Shown: positions 35,717 to 44,437 of the stretch, one piece after another | Layout: every line of letters starts with the position of its first letter | Numbering within the stretch: the stretch's first letter is position 1 | Assembly (NCBI GenBank): GCA_900319935.1 | Contig: ONQJ01000023.1 | Location: 1-45,517, forward strand | From: an uncultured Eubacteriales bacterium | Lineage (GTDB): Bacteria; Bacillota; Clostridia; Oscillospirales; Oscillospiraceae | DNA length: 45,517 nt | Reading direction: 5' to 3' | Program-made: the position numbers and the translations under genes | Notes under the pieces: generated by a model | What the model saw: the letters and a program-made list of their open reading frames with translations, nothing else | The model's database searches: none | Told to the model about the DNA's origin: nothing

Positions 35717-37266
35717 TACTTCTTCCCTCCTTCGCTCCAGGCTTTGAGGTCTCTTAAGGCGCTGCCTGCGATCAGCTGGCCGCAGACGATGGTGGCGGAG
35801 TAGCCGTCGCTTCTCGGACCGGCCGCGCCGATCGGGCGCAGGCCTTTGATCGGATAATCGCTGCCGATCATCTGCATGCGCGCCATCATGCCGTCCCAGT
35901 CGCGGGCCTCATAGCCGTAGACCGAGCCCTCGGGAACGCCGAGGTAACGGGCAAAGGTCCAGGGAGAGGCCACCTCCATCTCCTCGATGTGTCCTTCCAG
36001 GTCGATGCCGGTCTTCTCTTTGAGACTTCTGAGCATCTTCTTGGCACCCTCGTTCTTGAAGCGGAAGTAGTCCTCCTGCTTGAGCTCGCCCCACTCCTCG
36101 GGCGCGCCGAAGGTCGTGAACGAGCAGACGCAGGTCCCCGGGGGTGAGAACTCGGGCAGAACGATGTTGTAGCACAGGAAGATCGAGTAATCGTTGGTCT
36201 TCATGCCGCCCCGGATGCGTTTGTACTCCACGACGGAGTTGGCTGTGCTGGGCAGGAAATAACTGTAATCGGTGATGCCGAGCTCCTCGGGAGTGGCGTC
36301 GCAGCAGAAGTAGGCGGTAAACATGCGGCCGCCCATGATGCGTCCGCGCGCGGCGGAGAGCTTTTTTTCCCGTTCGGGGATCAGCTCCTGCGGCACCATC
36401 TTGCCATAGATGATGTCCGGATTGATGTTGGCCAGCGCGTAATCGCATTCAATGTCGCCGAGGTTCGTGCGAACGCCGCAGAGCTTGTCCCCATTGAAGA
36501 GGAATTCCTCGGCACGGCAGTTGAACCAGACGTCGCCGCCGAGCTCGCGGAAGCGTTCGATCATCGCGGTGGAATACTGATGAGAGGTGTGTTCGGGAAT
36601 GTAGGCGCTGCGCTGCACATACTTGTGCACCATCGCGGCGTAATGGATGAAAGCCAGATGCTCCATGTCAACGCCGAGATAGCTCCAGTAGGTCGAGAGG
36701 ATGTCCTGGCATTTCTTCGGCAGCTTGAGCGCGTCGAAAACCTTCTGCGTGCTGTACGCGCCGCAGCGCAACATATCGGGGTATTCTTTCTGCAGGACCT
36801 TCGAATCCGGGTTGCCCTTGGAGGCCGTGATGTAGGCGATCCCGTCGAGCACCTCCTGGAACAGGTCGAAGAGGGTCCGCATCTTCTCACGCGAGCCGGG
36901 GACATACTCTTCCATCTTGTCGATGAAATTGTCGATCCCGGCGGGCATGGTCACGTCCATGGGGCTGCCGTCGGAGTACTTGGAAATCACGCGGAAGCAG
37001 TCCTTGCACTCATGCCAGTTCAGCTTGACACCGTAGGAATCGAGGATCCTGCGGGTGTCGCCGGGATTGTCCGGCGGGCCGAAGTCGCAGAGCTCATGCA
37101 GAGAGGGCTCGATCTCAAAGCGGCCGCGAACGAAGCTTGTGGCCGCGCCGCCGGGGAGATTGTGCTTTTCGATCAAAAGCGTCTTTTTCCCGGCCAGCTG
37201 GCACTGCAGCGCCGCGGACATGCCGGCGTTGCCTGCGCCCACGACCACGATGTCATATTTGGGCAT
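35716..37266 (-). CDS. Phytoene-desaturase-family FAD-dependent oxidoreductase
   Basis: 516 residues. The FAD-binding GAGNAG at 10-15 is followed by TLLIEKHNLPGGAATSF, the form seen in CrtI-like and related NAD(P)/FAD-dependent enzymes. The C-terminus has the matching GLRPIGAAGPRSDGYSATIVCGQLIAGSAL flavin block, read here in parts. Family members desaturate or isomerise carotenoids, but related bacterial proteins reduce other unsaturated substrates. No carotenoid gene is nearby; acyl-CoA genes are, so the substrate may be an unsaturated or polyene acid. AGGAGG lies about 8 nt upstream of the ATG. The gene is coupled to the 2Fe-2S reductase. Confidence 0.85.
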   Translation of the reverse strand: MPKYDIVVVGAGNAGMSAALQCQLAGKKTLLIEKHNLPGGAATSFVRGRFEIEPSLHELCDFGPPDNPGDTRRILDSYGVKLNWHECKDCFRVISKYSDGSPMDVTMPAGIDNFIDKMEEYVPGSREKMRTLFDLFQEVLDGIAYITASKGNPDSKVLQKEYPDMLRCGAYSTQKVFDALKLPKKCQDILSTYWSYLGVDMEHLAFIHYAAMVHKYVQRSAYIPEHTSHQYSTAMIERFRELGGDVWFNCRAEEFLFNGDKLCGVRTNLGDIECDYALANINPDIIYGKMVPQELIPEREKKLSAARGRIMGGRMFTAYFCCDATPEELGITDYSYFLPSTANSVVEYKRIRGGMKTNDYSIFLCYNIVLPEFSPPGTCVCSFTTFGAPEEWGELKQEDYFRFKNEGAKKMLRSLKEKTGIDLEGHIEEMEVASPWTFARYLGVPEGSVYGYEARDWDGMMARMQMIGSDYPIKGLRPIGAAGPRSDGYSATIVCGQLIAGSALRDLKAWSEGGKK

Positions 37267-37339
37267 ATGTACATTCCTCCTTTGCTTTTTTCATTTTTGG
37301 CATACAGGGCGGGCCGCGGGAGCAGCCCGCCCGCTTGCG

Positions 37340-38116
37340 TTATTTCTTGCTGCGCGCGGCGAGCATCGCCTTGTAGGCCGCGATCGCGTTCTGCAGATCC
37401 TCGGTCCCGCAGCAGTAGGTGGACTGGGCCTGCTCAAAGAGCCGGCCGGCGTAAAGGCCGCCCTCGTCCGTGAGGTTGACGCCCTTCTTGGCGAAGCGGA
37501 CGGCCGCCGCGGGGCTGCGCGCGATGGCCTTGGCCATCTTCATGGCGCGCTCGTTGAGCTCCTCGGCCGGGACGACGACCTCAACGAGACCAATGCGCAG
37601 CGCTTCCTCGGCGCCGATCTCCTCGCCGGTGAGGATCAGGCGCTTGGCCTGGCCCATGCCGACAAGACGCGTCAGACGCGAGGTGCCGCCCATGTCGGGC
37701 GAGAGGCCGAGCTGGACCTCCGGCAGCGAGAAGCGCGCGTTCTCCGCGGCGATGCGGATGTCCGCGCCGAGGATGAACTCCATCCCCGAGCCGGTGCAGA
37801 GTCCCTGCACGGCGGCGATGACGGGATAGTTCTGCTCCTGCCAGAAGCCGTAGATCTTCTGCAGCCACGGCAGCTTTTCGAGGACGTAGGCGGAGCTGAC
37901 GCCCTGGAGATAGTTCAGGTCGATGCCCGCGGAAAAGCATTTGCCGTTGGCGTTGATGACGAGGCAGCGGATGCCCTCCTGGGCGGCGATGTGGTCCTCG
38001 ACCTCGCCGAGCTCCACATAGAAGCCCGCTTCAAAGATGTTGTAGGGCGGACGGTTCAGCGTCAGGACGCCGACGCCCTTTTCCAGAGAAAACAGAAAGT
38101 ATTTTCCCTCAAACAT
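37340..38116 (-). CDS. Enoyl-CoA hydratase/isomerase family protein
   Basis: 258 residues, the normal crotonase size. Both catalytic-glutamate regions are present: GSGMEFILGADIRIA and SLPEVQLGLSPDMGGTSRL. The oxyanion-hole segment KCFSAGIDLNYL is also seen. Enoyl-CoA hydratases add water to trans-2-enoyl-CoA; isomerase activity is possible. It follows the acyl-CoA synthetase gene by 33 nt and precedes the desaturase-like gene, in the regulator operon. Confidence 0.92.
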   Translation of the reverse strand: MFEGKYFLFSLEKGVGVLTLNRPPYNIFEAGFYVELGEVEDHIAAQEGIRCLVINANGKCFSAGIDLNYLQGVSSAYVLEKLPWLQKIYGFWQEQNYPVIAAVQGLCTGSGMEFILGADIRIAAENARFSLPEVQLGLSPDMGGTSRLTRLVGMGQAKRLILTGEEIGAEEALRIGLVEVVVPAEELNERAMKMAKAIARSPAAAVRFAKKGVNLTDEGGLYAGRLFEQAQSTYCCGTEDLQNAIAAYKAMLAARSKK

Positions 38117-38149
38117 GATCTATCCTCCGTTTAGGTTCTTGGGGAACTC

Positions 38150-39838
38150 TCAGAAGCCGTATTTCTCCTTGTACATCGCGCTCAGGGCCTTGCGGTCCGC
38201 CTTGCCGGCGGCCGTGCGCGGCAGCTCGGAGATGAACTCGTAGGCGATGGGGATCTTGTAGGGCGCAAGGGACTGACGCAGATACTTCTCGGCTTCCTCG
38301 GCCGTCATCGTCTCGCCCTCCTTGAGGACCGTGTAGAGCACGGGCGCCTCGCCCTTCCTCGGGTGCGTGATGCCGACGGCGCAGGCCTCCTTGACCTTCG
38401 GGTTGGCGAACATGGCCTCGTCGATCTCACGCGGGAAGACGTTGAAGCCGTTGACGATGATCATGTCCTTCTTGCGGTCCTTGATGAAGATGAAGCCGTC
38501 CTCGTCCATCAGCACGACGTCCGCGGTGTAGAGCCAGCCGTCGCGGATCGTGGCCGCGGTGGCCTCGGGATTCTCCCAGTACTTCTCCATGACCTGCGGG
38601 CCGCGGCAGATCAGCTCGCCCGTCTCACCCAGAGGCACGGGCGTCTTGCCGTCGACCGCGTCGACGACGACCAGATCCGTATCCGGCACGGCCACGCCGA
38701 CCGAGCCGGGCTTGCGCACGTGCATCGGATTGATCGTGAGGATGTTCGAGGTCTCGGACATGCCGTAGCCCTCGACGATGGTGGCGCCGGTCTTGGCTTC
38801 GAGCTGTTCCATGACGGCGACCGGGCAGGGGGCCGAGCCGCAGAACACGCCCTTGAGCGAGGTGATGTCCGCCTCGCCGGCCTGGACCTGAGGCGTGTTG
38901 AGCAGGCCGATGAGCATCGCCGGAACGGCCGCGAAGATATTGGGCTTGTTCTTGACGATCTCGGCCAGCAGCGCGTCGGGAGCCGGCTTCGGGACGACGA
39001 TGATCGTGCCGCCGTTGGTCATCGTGATGCCGACGTTGGCGTTGAAGCCGTAGACGTGGTTGAGCGGGATCGCCGCGAGGGTGACGATCTCGTCCTTGTT
39101 GACGATCGTGTAGCTGCGCGTCGTCCACAGCGCCGTGCGGTAGCCCATCGAGTAGACCATCTTGTTGGTCAGGACGCAGCCCTTCGGGATGCCGGTGGTG
39201 CCGCCGGTGTACTGCAGGCGGATCGGATCGTCCATCGAGATCTCGATATCGGGCTCGGTGTTGGGATGCGTGCCGACGAGCTGGTTGAAGTCATACAGGC
39301 CCTCGACCTGCGGCAGCTCGACCGCGCCGGAGGGGAGCTGGAAGGCGATGACGCGCTTGACCGCGCAGCCGGGATTCTGCAGCATGGCGATCGCCTTGGG
39401 GGCGAAGGCCGCCATGACCACGACGGTCTCCGCGCCGCTGTCGTTGAACTGGCCTGTCAGCTCGGGCACCGTGTAGAGCGGGTTGGCGGGGACTTCGATC
39501 GCGCCGATCTTCCACACCGCGTGCATGGCCAGCAGGTACTGCGGCACGTTCGGGGCCATGATGGCCACGCGGTCGCCCTTCTTGACGCCGAGGTCGAGGA
39601 AGGCGTTCGCGAGACGGCGGGCCACGTCGTTGCAGTAGGCGTAGGGAAGGACCAGATCGCCGAGCACCGCGTAGGGCTTCATCGGGTTCTTCTCCGCCCA
39701 GTGGTTGAACCACCACTTGCAGGGCTTGTCTTCGTACTCGATCTTCTCGGGGATCTCCGGGTCGTACTGCTTGCGCGCCAGCGCCGCGTTTTTCAGCGCG
39801 ACTTCGTCGAGTACTTTCAAGTAGTCCTTGTCTGCCAT
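38150..39838 (-). CDS. Fatty-acid/acyl-CoA synthetase (AMP-forming)
   Basis: 562 residues of the ANL superfamily. The phosphate-binding loop TGGTTGIPKG is at 211-220; downstream are EGYGMSET, DGWLYTADVVLMDEDGF and the C-terminal domain with KDMIIVNGFNVFPREID and the catalytic-Lys region ELPRTAAGKADRKAL. It activates a carboxylic acid to its CoA thioester at the cost of ATP to AMP. Context (regulator, enoyl-CoA hydratase, FadN, thiolase) points to a medium- or long-chain fatty acid or an aryl acid. The gene is the second of the minus-strand operon after the GntR regulator. Confidence 0.93.
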   Translation of the reverse strand: MADKDYLKVLDEVALKNAALARKQYDPEIPEKIEYEDKPCKWWFNHWAEKNPMKPYAVLGDLVLPYAYCNDVARRLANAFLDLGVKKGDRVAIMAPNVPQYLLAMHAVWKIGAIEVPANPLYTVPELTGQFNDSGAETVVVMAAFAPKAIAMLQNPGCAVKRVIAFQLPSGAVELPQVEGLYDFNQLVGTHPNTEPDIEISMDDPIRLQYTGGTTGIPKGCVLTNKMVYSMGYRTALWTTRSYTIVNKDEIVTLAAIPLNHVYGFNANVGITMTNGGTIIVVPKPAPDALLAEIVKNKPNIFAAVPAMLIGLLNTPQVQAGEADITSLKGVFCGSAPCPVAVMEQLEAKTGATIVEGYGMSETSNILTINPMHVRKPGSVGVAVPDTDLVVVDAVDGKTPVPLGETGELICRGPQVMEKYWENPEATAATIRDGWLYTADVVLMDEDGFIFIKDRKKDMIIVNGFNVFPREIDEAMFANPKVKEACAVGITHPRKGEAPVLYTVLKEGETMTAEEAEKYLRQSLAPYKIPIAYEFISELPRTAAGKADRKALSAMYKEKYGF

Positions 39839-39878
39839 TTTTGTTATGTTCCTCCTTTTGTTGATGATCTTTTATCCG

Positions 39879-40592
39879 TTACTGCTCATCGAGACAGTTG
39901 AGATACTCGTTCACGCTGCGCTCAAGCCTGTGGAAGGCGCCCTCCGCGTCTCCGGCGCGGATCAGCTCGAGATAGCGTTTGGCAAGGTGTACGTTGGACG
40001 CCGCGCCGAAAACCGAGATCGAGCGCAGCCAGAATTCCATGATGATCGGCCTGAATTCGTTGAGAAGCAGAGGGAAAAACTCGTTCCCGCTGCGCAGACA
40101 GATCCCGCGGTGGTAGCGGAAGAGCACCTCCGCGAGCGCCGCGGTATCCGGCTCTTTTTGCTCAAGCAGCGCGTCGGCCTGGGCGATGATCGCCTCAAGA
40201 TAGGCGAGATCCTCGTCCGTGTGCCGTTCCGCCAGGCGGCGGAGAGCCGCGCCCTCGATGGCGATGCGCGCCTCCATGAAGCTGTGCGTCTGCTTTTTCG
40301 TCATGTTGCCGCCGTTGAGACGGATGCGGGCGTTGAGCGTCTCCATCGTGCCGGATTCCGCGTAATTGGCCACGACGGCGCCGCGGCGCGGCGTGATCTC
40401 CAGAAAGCCTTTCTGTTCAAGCTCAACGAGCGCGGCGTGGATCACGGTCTTGCTGATGTGCGTCTCCTCCTGGAGCTGACGCTCGGAGGGAAGGGGATCG
40501 CCGACGCGCAGCTTTCCCGAGAGGATCTGCTCTTCGATCTTCTGCACGAGCAGCGTTTTGCGCGTGGGGACCTCGATCACACCGATCTGCAT
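39879..40592 (-). CDS. GntR-family (FadR/FCD type) transcriptional regulator
   Basis: 237 residues from the ATG at 40592; TTG codons at 40598 and 40601 are alternatives, and none has a clear ribosome site. The N-terminal winged helix (about 10-75) reads QKIEEQILSGKLRVGDPLPSERQLQEE...SKTVIHAALVELEQKGF. The C-terminal FCD ligand domain (about 95-220) has EARIAIEGAALRRLAERH and FRYHRGICLRSGN. FCD regulators bind organic acids or acyl ligands and usually repress a neighbouring catabolic operon. A perfect FadR-like palindrome lies 10 nt upstream of its start and a near match sits at the fadN promoter, so it probably controls both sides. Confidence 0.92.
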   Translation of the reverse strand: MQIGVIEVPTRKTLLVQKIEEQILSGKLRVGDPLPSERQLQEETHISKTVIHAALVELEQKGFLEITPRRGAVVANYAESGTMETLNARIRLNGGNMTKKQTHSFMEARIAIEGAALRRLAERHTDEDLAYLEAIIAQADALLEQKEPDTAALAEVLFRYHRGICLRSGNEFFPLLLNEFRPIIMEFWLRSISVFGAASNVHLAKRYLELIRAGDAEGAFHRLERSVNEYLNCLDEQ

Positions 40593-40601
40593 TTCCAACA
40601 A

Positions 40602-40614
40602 TTGGTCCGACCAA
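40602..40614. promoter_or_regulatory. FadR/GntR-type operator beside the regulator start
   Basis: Perfect palindrome TTGGTCCGACCAA, matching the TGGTC-n-GACCA type of FadR site. It lies in the leader or first codons of the regulator operon, suiting autoregulation. Confidence 0.72.
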
Positions 40615-40646
40615 AGGGCGGGCCTTCTCCTTTATCCGGTCTTTTT

Positions 40647-40669
40647 AGACAGATTATGGTAACCTGTCT
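40647..40669. repeat. Inverted repeat in the fad divergent region
   Basis: AGACAG / CTGTCT separated by 11 nt, downstream of the minus-strand promoter; its right arm belongs to the 12-nt direct repeat ACCTGTCTGAAC. Confidence 0.5.
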
Positions 40670-40673
40670 GAAC
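40662..40673 (+). repeat. 12-nt direct repeat ACCTGTCTGAAC, unit 1
   Basis: Identical to 40893-40904, 231 nt away, in the same divergent control region. Confidence 0.6.
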
Positions 40674-40693
40674 GATTTCGCTATTTCAAAGCC

Positions 40694-40722
40694 AGTATAC
40701 ACCAACTTGCACAAAAACGCAA
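40694..40722 (-). promoter_or_regulatory. Sigma-A promoter for the gntR-acyl-CoA-synthetase operon
   Basis: Minus strand TTGCGT (40717-40722), 17-nt spacer, TATACT (40694-40699). The leader of about 90 nt contains the inverted repeat and the FadR-like operator. Confidence 0.7.
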
Positions 40723-40774
40723 GAGAATAATAGGCGGAAATCGATGTTCGATAGTGAAAGAGCACAAAAGCATC

Positions 40775-40803
40775 TTGAAATAGAAAAAGGAGTATGCTAT
40801 ACT
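40775..40803 (+). promoter_or_regulatory. Sigma-A promoter for the fadN operon
   Basis: TTGAAA (40775-40780), 17-nt spacer, TATACT (40798-40803) with an extended -10 TG. The start of transcription should fall near 40810. Confidence 0.8.
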
Positions 40804-40809
40804 GAAAAC

Positions 40810-40822
40810 GCTGGTCGGCCCA
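40810..40822. promoter_or_regulatory. Probable FadR-type operator at the fadN start of transcription
   Basis: CTGGTCGGCCCAG: one base pair away from a perfect CTGGTC-n-GACCAG-like palindrome and placed just downstream of the -10 box, where a bound repressor would block initiation. Confidence 0.6.
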
Positions 40823-40892
40823 GATCGGGCGGAACGCCTGCGGCGCAGTGCGCGGCGGGAGCCGCAGGGGGCCGGGCGGCGTGAGGTGAAAT

Positions 40893-40904
40893 ACCTGTCT
40901 GAAC
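40893..40904 (+). repeat. 12-nt direct repeat ACCTGTCTGAAC, unit 2
   Basis: Second copy, immediately before the AAAGGAG of the fadN-like gene. Confidence 0.6.
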
Positions 40905-40920
40905 ACAGAAAGGAGCATAT

Positions 40921-43221
40921 ATGGGAAAGAGCATCAGAAAACTGGCGGTCGTGGGCGCAGGGACCATGGGCGCGGCCATCGCCGCCTGCGGGGCCCGCGC
41001 GGGACTGGACGTGATCCTGATGGTCCGCGGCAAGGCGGAGCAGAGCGGCCGCGACCGCGCGCAAAAGGCTGTGGCCGACATACTCAAGAGCGGCGAGATG
41101 AAGGGTTCGGACGAGGCGCGCATCCGCGCCGGCGTCGTCTGCGCGGACATGCAGCAGGACGCCGCGCTGCTTTCGGACTGCGACTTGGTGATCGAGGCCG
41201 TGGCGGAAAACCTAGCGGTGAAGCAGAGCACCGCTAAGTTCATCTTTGACAACGCCTCGGACGGGACGATCGTCGGTACGAACACCTCGAATATTTCGAT
41301 CGCCTCGATCGCGGAGGGAATGGCGGAGGAACGCAAGCGCCGTTTCCTCGGCATTCACTTCTTCAACCCGGTGCGCTATATGGATCTCGTCGAGCTCATT
41401 CCCAACGCCGAGACGGACGATGAGATCGTTCGGAGCGTCCGCGCGCTCATCAACGACCGCTTCGGCAAAACGCCGATCCTCTGCAAGGACGCGCCGGGCT
41501 TTATCGCCAACCGGATCGGCTCGATGGCGCTGACCTCGATCATGAACGCCACGACGGACTGCGGTTACGGCTTCGCGAAGGCCGACGCGCTGACGGGCGA
41601 TCTGATCTTCCGGCCCAAGCAGGGCGCCTTCAAGCTGCTCGACCTCGTGGGTCTGGACATCAGCGTGCACACGGTGGACTACATGGCGGGGGCGGACATC
41701 CCCGATTACGAAAAACCCTTCCGCAACCGTCCGGCCGTGCTGCTCGACATCGTCGGACGCGGTTTTCTCGGCAACAAGACCGGCATGGGCTTCTATACCA
41801 AAAAGAAAGGCCCCAAGGGGACGGAGCGTTTCGTCTGGGATTACGAAAAGGCCGAGTATGCCCCGCTCGCGCGCGCGAAGATCGACTCGCTCGCCGACGT
41901 GCGCGATAAGAAAGAGCGTCTGCGCGGCCTGCTGTTCGGAGACTATCCCGAAACGGCCTTCCTGCGGCGCGTCGTGCTCGAGCCGATGTGGCTGGCTATG
42001 AAGGCGGCGGACGAGATCAGCTTTGATTTCCGCGACATCGACGCGGCCATGCGCGGCGGCTACAACTGGATCAAGGGTCCCTTCGAGCTCTGCGATCTGC
42101 TCGGCGCGAAGGAGATCCTCGGACTGATGGAAGCGCAGGGACTCGACGCGCCCGCCTGGGCGAAGGAGAAGATCGAGCGCAACGGAAGCTTCTATGCCGG
42201 CGAGGCGATGCAGGCGGCAGCCTACCTGCAGCTGACGGACCGGAAGGGTGTGATCCTCGAAAACAGCGACGCGGCGCTGTACGATCTCGGAGACGGCGCG
42301 GCGCTCTTCTCGCTCAGGACAAAGGCCAACACCTATACGATCCCGGCCGCGCAGCTGATGCTCGCCGCGGCCGAGGAGGTCGAGAAGAGCGATTGCTTCA
42401 AAGCGATGGTCGTCTGCAACCCGGGAGCGAACCTCGGCGCGGGCGCCAACCTCTACGAGGTCGCGGCGGCGATCGAGTCGAGCCAGTTCGACATGCTCGA
42501 AAAGGGCGTCGAGGACTTCCAGAAAGCGAACCTCCGGCTGAAATACCTCAAAAAGCCCGTCGTGGTCGCGGCCAAAGGCCAGGCGCTCGGCGGCAGCGCC
42601 GAGCTGATGCTCCACGCCGGCTGCGTCGTCGCGCATCAGGAGCTGTATGCCGGTCTGGTGGAGATGGGCGTCGGTCTCGTCCCCTCGGGCGGCGGCTGCG
42701 CCGAGCTGCTCTTCCGCGCGACGGAGGGCCTGCAATACGGACAGATGGCCCGCATCATCCAGGAGATCGACGAGCTGGTGCTCCCGATTGCGCAGGCCAA
42801 ATACAGCATGAGCGCCGAGGAGGCGCTGAAAAACCGCTACCTGCGCCGCGGCGATTTCATCATCGCCAAGGCCGATTCGCTGCTTGAACAGTCCAAGGCC
42901 GTCGCGCTGCGGCTTGCCGACGCCTGCTGGCGCGCGCCCGTCAAGGGCACGGTTACCGCCGCGGGCGAGAGCGGTTACACGCATCTGATGGCCACGGTGA
43001 ACGTGATGCTCCAGGGACGGATGATGACGCCCTACGACGCCGTGATCGTGGAGAAGCTCGCCCGGATCTTCTCGGGCGGCGACGCGCTTGCCGGCGAGCC
43101 GATCTGCGAGGAGGATATCCTCTTCCTCGAACGGAAGGCCTTTATGGAGCTCTGTCACAACGAAAAAACGCTCGAGCGCATCAAGGGCATGGTCCAGACG
43201 GGCAAGCCCGTGCGCAATTAA
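40921..43221 (+). CDS. fadN: Bifunctional 3-hydroxyacyl-CoA dehydrogenase/enoyl-CoA hydratase, FadN type
   Basis: 766 residues. The dehydrogenase comes first: VVGAGTMGAAIA with the GxGxxG NAD loop at 12-17, TNTSNISI, HFFNPVRYM and KDAPGFIANRIG. The second dehydrogenase C-terminal-type domain is at about 330-400. The crotonase-like part is at the C-terminus, with KPVVVAAKGQALGGSAELMLHAG at about 546-568 and GLVEMGVGLVPSGGGCAELL. This order matches Bacillus FadN rather than E. coli FadB. It hydrates enoyl-CoA and oxidises 3-hydroxyacyl-CoA with NAD+. AAAGGAG precedes the ATG. The thiolase gene follows by 12 nt. Confidence 0.92.
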   Translation: MGKSIRKLAVVGAGTMGAAIAACGARAGLDVILMVRGKAEQSGRDRAQKAVADILKSGEMKGSDEARIRAGVVCADMQQDAALLSDCDLVIEAVAENLAVKQSTAKFIFDNASDGTIVGTNTSNISIASIAEGMAEERKRRFLGIHFFNPVRYMDLVELIPNAETDDEIVRSVRALINDRFGKTPILCKDAPGFIANRIGSMALTSIMNATTDCGYGFAKADALTGDLIFRPKQGAFKLLDLVGLDISVHTVDYMAGADIPDYEKPFRNRPAVLLDIVGRGFLGNKTGMGFYTKKKGPKGTERFVWDYEKAEYAPLARAKIDSLADVRDKKERLRGLLFGDYPETAFLRRVVLEPMWLAMKAADEISFDFRDIDAAMRGGYNWIKGPFELCDLLGAKEILGLMEAQGLDAPAWAKEKIERNGSFYAGEAMQAAAYLQLTDRKGVILENSDAALYDLGDGAALFSLRTKANTYTIPAAQLMLAAAEEVEKSDCFKAMVVCNPGANLGAGANLYEVAAAIESSQFDMLEKGVEDFQKANLRLKYLKKPVVVAAKGQALGGSAELMLHAGCVVAHQELYAGLVEMGVGLVPSGGGCAELLFRATEGLQYGQMARIIQEIDELVLPIAQAKYSMSAEEALKNRYLRRGDFIIAKADSLLEQSKAVALRLADACWRAPVKGTVTAAGESGYTHLMATVNVMLQGRMMTPYDAVIVEKLARIFSGGDALAGEPICEEDILFLERKAFMELCHNEKTLERIKGMVQTGKPVRN

Positions 43222-43233
43222 GGAGGCTTGGCT

Positions 43234-44418
43234 ATGGAAAGAAAAAACGCCGTCATCGTCGCCTTCGGCCGCAGCGCGATCGCCAAAGCCATTCGCGGCA
43301 GTCTGCGTTATACCGGCTGCGCCGACTTCGGCACGCAGGTGCTTCGGGGCATCCTGGAACGTAATCCCGGCTTTGATCCCGCCCTGGCGGAGGACCTTAT
43401 CTGCGGCTGCGCGATCCCGGAGGCGGAGCAGGGCCTGAATATCGGCCGCCTGCTGGCCGACAGCTCCGGCTTCCCGCTGACCACCGCGGGGCAGACCGTC
43501 AACCGCTTCTGCTCCTCGGGCCTGCAGTCCATCGCCAGCGCCGCGAACGCCATCATGGCCGGACAGGCCAGGTGCATCGTCGCGGGCGGCCTGGAGAACA
43601 TGAGCAAGGTGCAGATGCACCGTGTGGCGATCATCCCCGACAGCGCGAGCTTCGGCAGCTATCCGGACAACTTTGACACCATGGGCATCACCGCCGAGAA
43701 CGTGGCGGAGAAATACGGCATTTCCCGCGAGAGGCAGGACGCCTTTGCCTGCGAGAGCCACCGCAGAGCGGCCGAGGCCATCCGTGCGGGCAAGTTCAAG
43801 GACGAGATCATCCCGGTCCGCGCGAAGCGGCCGATTAAAAAGGCCGACGGCAGCCCCGGCTGGGAGTACTTCATCTTTGACACGGACGAGTGCGTCCGCC
43901 CGGACACCACCGTCGAGGGGCTTGCGAAACTGAAGCCCCTGTTCCGCATGGGCGGCAGCGTGACGGCGGGCAACTCTTCGCAGATGAACGACGCCGCGGC
44001 CTTCGTGGTGCTGATGGAGGAGGAATTTGCCCGCGAGCAGGGCCTCACGCCGATCGCGCGCTTCGTCTCTTTCGCCGTGCGCGGCGTGCACCCGGCCTAC
44101 ATGGGTCTCGGCCCGATCGAGGCGATCCCCCGCGCGCTGGACATCGCGGGCATGACGCTGGGCGACATTGATCTCATCGAGCTCAACGAGGCCTTCGCGT
44201 CCCAGTCGCTGGCCTGCATCGACCAGCTCGGCCTCAACGAGGAGATCGTCAACGTCAACGGCGGCGGCATCGCCTTCGGCCATCCGCTCGGCTGCACGGG
44301 CGCGTATCTGACGATCAAGCTCATTGGCGAGCTGCGCCGCCGCGGACAGCAGCGCGGACTCGTTTCCATGTGTATCGGCGGCGGTATGGGCGCCGCGGGA
44401 ATTTTTGAACTGATCTGA
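43234..44418 (+). CDS. fadA: Acetyl-CoA C-acyltransferase (thiolase)
   Basis: 394 residues from the ATG at 43234 with AGGAGG at 43221-43226. It cleaves 3-ketoacyl-CoA to acetyl-CoA in the last step of beta-oxidation, or can run in reverse. All three active-site residues are visible: Cys93 in NRFCSSGLQS, His350 in FGHPLGCTGA and Cys380 in CIGGGMGAAG. It is the second gene of the fadN operon, as fadA follows fadN in Bacillus. Confidence 0.95.
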   Translation: MERKNAVIVAFGRSAIAKAIRGSLRYTGCADFGTQVLRGILERNPGFDPALAEDLICGCAIPEAEQGLNIGRLLADSSGFPLTTAGQTVNRFCSSGLQSIASAANAIMAGQARCIVAGGLENMSKVQMHRVAIIPDSASFGSYPDNFDTMGITAENVAEKYGISRERQDAFACESHRRAAEAIRAGKFKDEIIPVRAKRPIKKADGSPGWEYFIFDTDECVRPDTTVEGLAKLKPLFRMGGSVTAGNSSQMNDAAAFVVLMEEEFAREQGLTPIARFVSFAVRGVHPAYMGLGPIEAIPRALDIAGMTLGDIDLIELNEAFASQSLACIDQLGLNEEIVNVNGGGIAFGHPLGCTGAYLTIKLIGELRRRGQQRGLVSMCIGGGMGAAGIFELI

Positions 44419-44437
44419 TCGAAGGAGGACAAGAGCC

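Noticed and set aside
37286..37340. Terminator between the enoyl-CoA hydratase and desaturase-like genes
   Set aside because: A GC-rich stem (GGGCGGGC/GCCCGCCC) is present but no T-tract follows on the minus strand; the genes are probably cotranscribed.
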